Notes under the pieces: model-generated
Told to the model about the DNA's origin: nothing
The model's database searches: none
Seen by the model: the letters and a program-made list of their open reading frames with translations, nothing else
DNA from: Pohlia nutans
Taxonomy: Eukaryota > Streptophyta > Bryopsida > Bryales > Mniaceae
Reading direction: 5' to 3'
Length of the DNA: 64,000 nucleotides
NCBI GenBank assembly: GCA_022496805.1
Contig: CM040103.1
Span: forward strand, 7,830,001-7,894,000
Shown: piece after piece, positions 58,235 to 64,000 of the stretch
Numbering within the stretch: position 1 is the first letter of the stretch
Layout of the letters: each line of letters opens with the position of its first letter
Translations under genes and position numbers: made by a program

Positions 58235-60138
58235 TACACAATCCGGGTCGTCTGTGAGATCTCTGGCAGCACCCTTTCCTCCTCCTTGTCATGTCATCCT
58301 GTATCTATAAAATATGGCACAAATTAAATTAATTAGGTTAGAATTGGTTAGCATAGTAGAGATATTTGAGATAGCCAATTGATTTGAGTTAGTGTTATTG
58401 TTGTGCTGCTTTGGTGTTGTTCCTCTACTTTCCACTGACGCGTGTAGTGGGGCTTTGTAGTAGAGGAGTGTATGAATTAAATGCTCATTTATTTTTTTGG
58501 TTTTTATTTCATCTTTCCTATCTACCAAATACAAAGATAGCTTAATGAATGCAAGAGAGGGAAAGCGTACCTTTGCTAAAGGTGTTACCTCAAGCTTCTG
58601 CTTTGATGAAGGGTGTTGCTTTGCTACTCGTCTCCTGAAATGGTGATGCCCGTGGTGATGGCCTTATAAAATGTTGTTGATGATGTTACACTGATGATGT
58701 TGCGAAAATTTGGAGATGTATAGTCGATGCTGCGTTGGTGATGATGTCCTGTTCGTTGTAGTGGTGGGGAAGAGGAGCAATATCCTCCGTTACTCAAGGT
58801 GGCTGAGTTAGTACAAACAAGACCAGCTTTGAGTAGTATGAAGGCTCAATGTTCGAAGAACCTTTAGGTCTGCCAAGCACTCAGCCCAAGTCCATCCAGC
58901 ATGCTCAGTATTATGGACTGTACAGGTTTTTATGACATCGAGGTCATCACACTACTCATTACCGATTCCGATGTACTAAGCTGCAGCCGCATAAGTTTCC
59001 AATCTGCAGTGCTTGCGCAGTACTGATGCAGACCTTGGCTGCTTCACGAGCCTTTGAAGTAGACGGTGTTTTAGCCGGTGTTGTAGATCAGGGTCTGTTG
59101 GGAAGGTGACTGATAAGTCCCGGGGCCTGTAGATGCAAGGTTTTTGCGATGCGAGGTTTGAAGCGGCAGGGCGATGCAGGGCATGCACCTTGCAATCGTT
59201 GAATCTACCTTCACGGACGATTCTGCACACAAGCGAGCACAGTCTGCCTTACCCTGCACTGCTCTCAAACGCAGCACAGCGATATGCTTGCACCAAGCGG
59301 TCCCGTACCCTCTTGTCGAATGATCTGATCTTGACCACTCCTCCCGATCTTACCTACACACAGATCTCCCGGGGAGACCACGGATCTTGCGAAGCAAGTA
59401 CGTCGCAGGGTCGTCAACTTGTCTACGGCAGCTACACCGGAGCTTCAGTCTTCGCCGGAGCTTAGATCCGTAAAACACGGCGATCACAGCCCGTCTCAGA
59501 TCACAAGATCCGTCGCTCAGATCACAAGAGCTCAGAACTTCGGAAGCACGTCACCGAAAGCAGCGAAGATTGAAGCTCGCGCTCAAGTCACCCGAATCAG
59601 CCTACGAACCCTGCAAACATGAACTCGGAGTCGCCGGAACTGCAATCGTCGGGATTCAGACTCCTAAACCGCAAGTTGTCAACGCTCACAGTCGCCGGAA
59701 CCTCAGACGCCGGAGCTACAGTTGTGAACTCAAGTTGCTGGACCACCGATCTGCAAACGGGAGGGACCCTCGAACTCACACTTCTACGGACCCACAGGCT
59801 GGGACCACCGATCTGCAACCAAGAGAAACTCGCGAACTCACAGTCGCCGGAACCAGACTCCGTCACTGTAACCACCGATCTGCAAAACTGGCAAAACCCT
59901 CGTGCTACTCAACTAGCTAGATCTTGCACGTCGTAACCTCTACCACGATCGCACAAGTCCTGCAGATCTGAAAACCCAGCCAGAATCGGGTATCTCTACA
60001 CACGGGAAAGGGTTCACCCTCGTTCGCAGTGGAGCTCAAACACACGATCGGCCTTCAAGAGCACTAGTGACCATCGCTCTCTCCTCTACCTCCGGCAGCT
60101 CTCATAACCCCATCCTCCCCATCCTTCTCTCTACACTA
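58235..60138 (-). promoter_or_regulatory. LINE 5' leader/promoter, GC-rich with tandem repeats
   Basis: 1.9 kb between ORF1 and the 5' target duplication. From about 58730 it is markedly richer in G, C and CpG than all surrounding DNA. Repeats include 'accaccgatctgcaa' at 59742, 59804 and 59871 (spacing 62 and 67) and 'cagtcgccggaac' variants. No convincing ORF (short frames exist on both strands at 59133-59936). Internal promoter function is inferred from position. Confidence 0.65.
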
Positions 60139-60151
60139 TTCTAAATTTCAT

Positions 60152-61698
60152 CTATATGGTTGAATATCATCAAAACTATTTAGATTTTTTTTAAAGAAAT
60201 TTTAAAAGAAATTTTTTGAATATTCATAAAAACTAAATTATTTAATATTTTATGTTGTATTAAATTATCATTACTTAAAAGTAAAAATGTTCATCACATG
60301 GATAGAAGTTGTCAAGATTTAGAGTTTACGATTTGTCTAAATGTCAATTTAAACGACACTACGTAATAATAGTATCAAATTAATAGTTTAAATGAAAAAA
60401 TTCCAATGGGGTATTTAAGCATCTTATTAACATTGTGCTTTTAGCCAATCATACCAAAAATCAAAGATAAATAATTTATTTTGTATTTTTTTTGAATTTC
60501 AGAAGTTTATTAGTTAGATATTATATATATAATTGAATATGATGAATTTTAGAAATTCATTTGCATTGATTTCATTTAAAATTCATAGTTTATACTTTAT
60601 CTTTGTATGTCCATACAAAATATATACTCTATCATGCATTTTTTCACACATTTACAAATTTGACACTTTTGTAGATTGTTTCAACATCTACACTACCCAA
60701 CGTTCTTTATTTTTTCTAAATTTTTGTGAACATATTTTTAGCGACCCAATGACATATTCATATTGGAAATTAGATTCTAAATAGGTTAAGCCCAAGAAGC
60801 ACTCAATTTGAACACTCCTAGCTCATTTTACAACACTTTTTATTTTTGAAACGACCACTTTTAGGTTGCCTTGGCACTTAAGGACTAAGCCGCAATTTGT
60901 TGTCCTTTGGTACTTATACCTGTATGGCAAATGATGGCAATATTGTATGAGCAAACAACCAATAATTTCAAGCAAACTGATGTTTTGACGGTAGCTAGCA
61001 CCCCATGTACAGAAATGAATTAAAAAATAAAAATAAAATTATGGAAGAAAATCCATATATATAATAATATTAAAATCATATTAAAAATTTAAATTATTAT
61101 TATTTTTTTTTTTAATTTTAAAATTATTTTAAAATTATAAATACAATGAGACATGGTCAAATTTTAGAGACATCAAATGTCATTTTTATAATTGATTTAT
61201 TTTATTATATATTATTATTTTTATTATTTTTTAAAAAATTAATAATTTTCGTGCATGACAATTTTAGCCAAACTTGCAGTTCGTTAGAGGCCTCAAAATA
61301 CTTGTAATGTGAAATGATTTTGGAGTGGCAATTGAACATCCTCCTTTGGAAATAAATATGTCTGTAGCAGCCCTAATTCCCTAACATAAATTAGTCAGTT
61401 ACAATCCTAAACCCTAATAATCATTCCTCTTTAATTTCAAACAAAAAACTATTCGTGCGCCTTTTAAATTTTCCAACTAATGAACCTGAAACCCCTTTTT
61501 GTGCCTTTGTCGATACTTAGAGAGAGAGCCAACTAGTGGTTTCTCGTTAACAATAAGTAGAATTGCCATTCAAAAAATACATGCATTCTATTAGGATATT
61601 TATATATATTTATAGAAACACATATACACAACTATTCGCCACGCCACAAAATCTACATAATGTTTCCATTTTTTTTTAAAGTCCATAATTTTCTATAA
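60152..61698. other. AT-rich spacer between two LINE copies
   Basis: No gene. Very AT-rich at 60480-60790 and 61020-61260. Short frames only. Confidence 0.5.
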
Positions 61699-64000
61699 TA
61701 GAAACACCAGCCCAAAGAAATGGGCTAGCGTGAATAAAGTGTCCGTTCGTAATGCCAATGACCCGATGCCCACCGGACAAAGGGACATTGGAACAATACT
61801 ACTCTCCTCTTTCGAGGATGGACACTATAGTAATCAAAACAAAGTAACAGTAACAGTAACAAACGAAAAACAAGCGTAGTGATAGGTGAGTGTTAGTTTG
61901 TATAAAGGTGTGTTTAGTGTTAAGTTTTATCGCCAAATCATGAGTTCTTTGGTTGGTTGGTGAAGGGCGTTGTATCACGATTATGTGGTCCGGGTTTGAA
62001 ACCAGTTGGGCTCGTTGAGCAGTGGTGTGATACACATGGCTTCGTGCTGCTAGTGATTTGTCATGGCAGGAAAGTTGTACCAACCAACCGGCCCGTCCTA
62101 TCCCCTGAGACAAGCTGAGCTAGTTGTTTGAAAAGAGTGGCTAGCAGTGGTTTTCACCACTACCCCCCCCTCTTTTTAATGTACTAAGTCTGTTGGTATT
62201 GTTTGGTTATTTTCTATACGTCTTTTATGTAAAAGGATAGATCCGGTGTACTGTATAGCAATGGTATTTATTGCTTTGAATGTGTGTTTTATGGAGGTTT
62301 CACAGATGTTGAATTTAGTTTCAAGTAGTTTCATTGAGGGGACGTGTGTGGTTCCTCTAGCACCAGCTGTAATGACTATGATGGGATCCACTTTCCAGCC
62401 TTGTTGTATGATATTGTTAATTAGAGGTTGGTATTTTTTTAAAATTCTGCCAATTGTTTCTGGTGAAAATCTGTCGTTTGTGTATGTGAATTCTATAAAT
62501 TGTACGGTAAGGTTATCATCAGGGTTTAGAGGCGGCGGGCTTTGGTATGGGAGACCTTTAATGCATAGGATATCTGGTTTGAATCTGGCATTACATTGAC
62601 ATCTTTGTTGATTACAAGTACATGGTAATAACCATGGAGGAACTGTATTTTCTTGTGGGTTATTGTTGAATGTGCCCGCATTCATGAGAGTGTAGCACCT
62701 TGATTTATTTGAGGATAATATTAATTTTCTTAGTTCCCAAACCGCTTTATTGTCTCTTCTGGTTCTTAGTGCGTGTATGTGGTGTTGTTTGCATATTAAA
62801 AGTACATGTAGCCATGTATCTACATTTTGTGAATTACATATGGGACATGTTTTTGAGGGGAATCTTTGTATGCCGAAAATTAATTGTTTTCTGGCATTAC
62901 CCATGTATTGACCGGTTCTACATTTTAGTATGCTTGTTTTTTGTGCGTCTGTTATTTCTGGGTTTTTCCAGAAGTCATTGGACATTTCGTTATCTATGAT
63001 GGGGTTTGTTGTCCATTTGTTGATGTTGGGGAAGTGTTTTGCCAGTAGTTCGAGGTTATGTTCACGGTCATGTTTCTTGATGTATTCTTCCAAGCATCTA
63101 ACTGGGCCTTTGTCTGGTCGTTTGATACGACCGGGCCAAGTATCTTTTTGGAAGTAGTAAGGTGTGGTATGTGCAAATTCGTGTGGGTTTGCTACTGGTT
63201 GATAACCTCTTTTCATGGTTCCTTCTTTTGCGAATTGATCTGCGTGTTCATTTCCGTTGATTTTGGTGTGTGCTTTAACTTTGTAGATTGTGGTGGGTTG
63301 TGTACGCTTTTGTAGCATTTCAACCATTTCTTTTAATATGGTTTTATCTGCGTGGTTATTTTGTTGGGTAGGGTGTTTTAGTTGTGTGTTTAGAACATGT
63401 ATACAATTGAGGCAATTAGTAAAAATATGTGCAGGTTTGTTCATATATTGAGTGGTGATTAGTGAAAGTGTTTCGTGTATGGCCATTAATTCTGCTCTGA
63501 AGCATGTTTGTAGTCCAGGCAGTCTTTTTGATATTTGTACATCTGCTTTTGTTGAGTTGTATATGCCATATCTAGCTTTTTCTTTTTTCCAATGGCCATC
63601 ATCCGCTTCTTTAGGTGGTAAAAAGGATCCATCTGTGTAATAGCTGTATTGTGGTAGAAATTTTAGCGTAGTGTTTATGTCGAAGTTTGGAAGGGGATCG
63701 ATCCACGTGTTTTGTAGATTGTTATGGGGTGGGTATAGAAGTTTGTTCCATTTTGTGCTTTTGTTAACTTTTGTGTTTAATGGTGTTGGTGGTGCTATTT
63801 GTGTATGGTATTGTGTAATTTGTAGATTTACAATTGCTGTGTTTATGGTGTTTATTTGGTTTATTTGGTTTATTGTGCGAATGCTGTTGTTTTGATGATG
63901 AATACACCATATGTGCATTGCAAGTGGTTCGTTTCGGGTTTTCTTGGGTATTAGTGGGATTGGTTCGTCATATGCAACGGTGTCCGCGGCAAAGTGTATA
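61699..64000 (-). mobile_element. Second LINE copy (3' portion; continues beyond window)
   Basis: Same family and orientation as 47660-60138. Contains the 3' UTR (61699-62175) and the ORF2 3' half (62176 on). Its very end reads TTTCTATTATAG instead of a (TATC)n run. The 5' part lies right of 64000, so the target duplication cannot be checked. Confidence 0.92.
62176..64000 (-). CDS. LINE ORF2 C-terminal half: RNase H, CCHC knuckle, RLE-like domain (5' part outside window)
   Basis: Open without stops from the window edge to TAA 62176-62178, at least 600 codons. The RNase H motifs Y-T-D-G-S-F, F-R-A-E-L and N-E-H-A-D are present. However, the third acidic site reads I-F-T-N-C-L-N, with Asn where copy A has Asp. 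The knuckle C-P-I-C-x9-H-x4-C is followed by a C-x-C-x5-C-x-C cluster. Then come R-F-K-P-D-I-L, V-Q-F-I-E-F-T-Y, K-K-Y-Q-P-L and V-I-T-A-G-A-R-G-T-T-H. The last four blocks parallel the PD..(D/E)..K..Y and V-G-A-R-G segments of the R2-type restriction-like endonuclease. Unlike copy A, this region has no frameshift. Confidence 0.85.
   Translation of the reverse strand, partial: IHFAADTVAYDEPIPLIPKKTRNEPLAMHIWCIHHQNNSIRTINQINQINTINTAIVNLQITQYHTQIAPPTPLNTKVNKSTKWNKLLYPPHNNLQNTWIDPLPNFDINTTLKFLPQYSYYTDGSFLPPKEADDGHWKKEKARYGIYNSTKADVQISKRLPGLQTCFRAELMAIHETLSLITTQYMNKPAHIFTNCLNCIHVLNTQLKHPTQQNNHADKTILKEMVEMLQKRTQPTTIYKVKAHTKINGNEHADQFAKEGTMKRGYQPVANPHEFAHTTPYYFQKDTWPGRIKRPDKGPVRCLEEYIKKHDREHNLELLAKHFPNINKWTTNPIIDNEMSNDFWKNPEITDAQKTSILKCRTGQYMGNARKQLIFGIQRFPSKTCPICNSQNVDTWLHVLLICKQHHIHALRTRRDNKAVWELRKLILSSNKSRCYTLMNAGTFNNNPQENTVPPWLLPCTCNQQRCQCNARFKPDILCIKGLPYQSPPPLNPDDNLTVQFIEFTYTNDRFSPETIGRILKKYQPLINNIIQQGWKVDPIIVITAGARGTTHVPSMKLLETKFNICETSIKHTFKAINTIAIQYTGSILLHKRRIENNQTIPTDLVH

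Larger units (their letters stand above)
47660..60138 (-). mobile_element. Full-length 12.5-kb LINE retrotransposon, dual-endonuclease type, with 2A array
   Basis: The element is delimited by a 13-bp direct repeat TTCTAAATTTCAT at 47647-47659 and 60139-60151, coinciding with the abrupt return to AT-rich sequence. In transcript order it has these parts: a 5' leader (60138-58235), ORF1 (58234-56546), a linker frame (to 55947), ORF2 (56153-48140) and a 3' UTR (48139-47660) ending in (TATC)n. ORF2 carries 2A peptides, APE, RT, RNase H, a CCHC knuckle and an RLE-like domain. LINEs with both APE and RLE are known from the Dualen/RandI group of green algae. That assignment here rests on domain order, not on a phylogeny. 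This copy has four premature stops and one frameshift, so it is inactive but young. Confidence 0.9.

Noticed and set aside
59133..59936. Overlapping open frames on both strands in the GC-rich LINE leader
   Set aside because: They result from high GC and few stops. No motifs, and all frames are open together.
1..64000. CRISPR arrays, operons, rRNA genes, riboswitches
   Set aside because: None seen, and the spliced genes and plant-type families make bacterial features irrelevant.

Overview
The window is AT-rich nuclear DNA of a plant. Four protein genes are recognisable by plant-type sequence: the C-terminal part of a glycosyl hydrolase family 43 protein (410-2909), a nodulin-related-protein-like gene with a long repeat extension (4965-9296), the DNA-repair nuclease EXO1 in about 14 exons (13703-21332), and an intronless prefoldin subunit 3 (24483-25040). 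All are on the + strand. A tRNA-Gln(TTG) gene lies at 3926-3997 on the minus strand. Introns are canonical GT-AG. The species cannot be named from this; an embryophyte or close streptophyte relative is the safest reading. The combination of Stowaway/Tourist/hAT-like MITEs with TTAA-flanked piggyBac-like MITEs and a LINE of the dual-endonuclease type is not that of a typical crop genome.

From 1 to about 28 kb, genes are packed with small DNA transposons, many inside introns. They include Stowaway-type elements (TA target duplication, CTCCCTC..GGGAG ends), elements flanked by TTAA with CCCCTAAAG..CTTTAGGGG ends, a Tourist-type element with a TTA duplication, and three copies of a long foldback element. 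From 28 to 47 kb I see almost no coding potential. That stretch holds more MITEs, including hAT-like ones with 8-bp target duplications, and long AT-rich filler.

The most striking content is at 47660-60138: a full-length LINE retrotransposon of about 12.5 kb on the minus strand, bounded by a 13-bp target-site duplication. It has a GC-rich 5' leader with tandem repeats and an ORF1 with a coiled coil. A Lys/Asn/Thr-rich linker frame follows, then one very long ORF2. ORF2 begins with an array of 2A ribosome-skipping peptides (three intact D-I-E-T-N-P-G-P cores and one decayed copy). These are interleaved with a repeated W-T-R-P-T-G-L-V-Q module whose DNA is palindromic. Next come an APE-type endonuclease, reverse transcriptase, RNase H, a CCHC knuckle and a C-terminal domain resembling the restriction-like endonuclease (PD..E..K) of R2-type LINEs. 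No ATG precedes the first 2A in the ORF2 frame, while an A-AAA-AAC heptamer in the linker frame would place ribosomes in the ORF2 frame by a -1 shift. This copy is dead (four in-frame stops and one frameshift). A second copy, 61699 to beyond 64000, has an intact 3' half. Three short 5'-truncated copies of its 3' tail sit at 3605-3709, 12119-12221 and 32683-32824, each with its own target duplication, so the family has been active in this genome.
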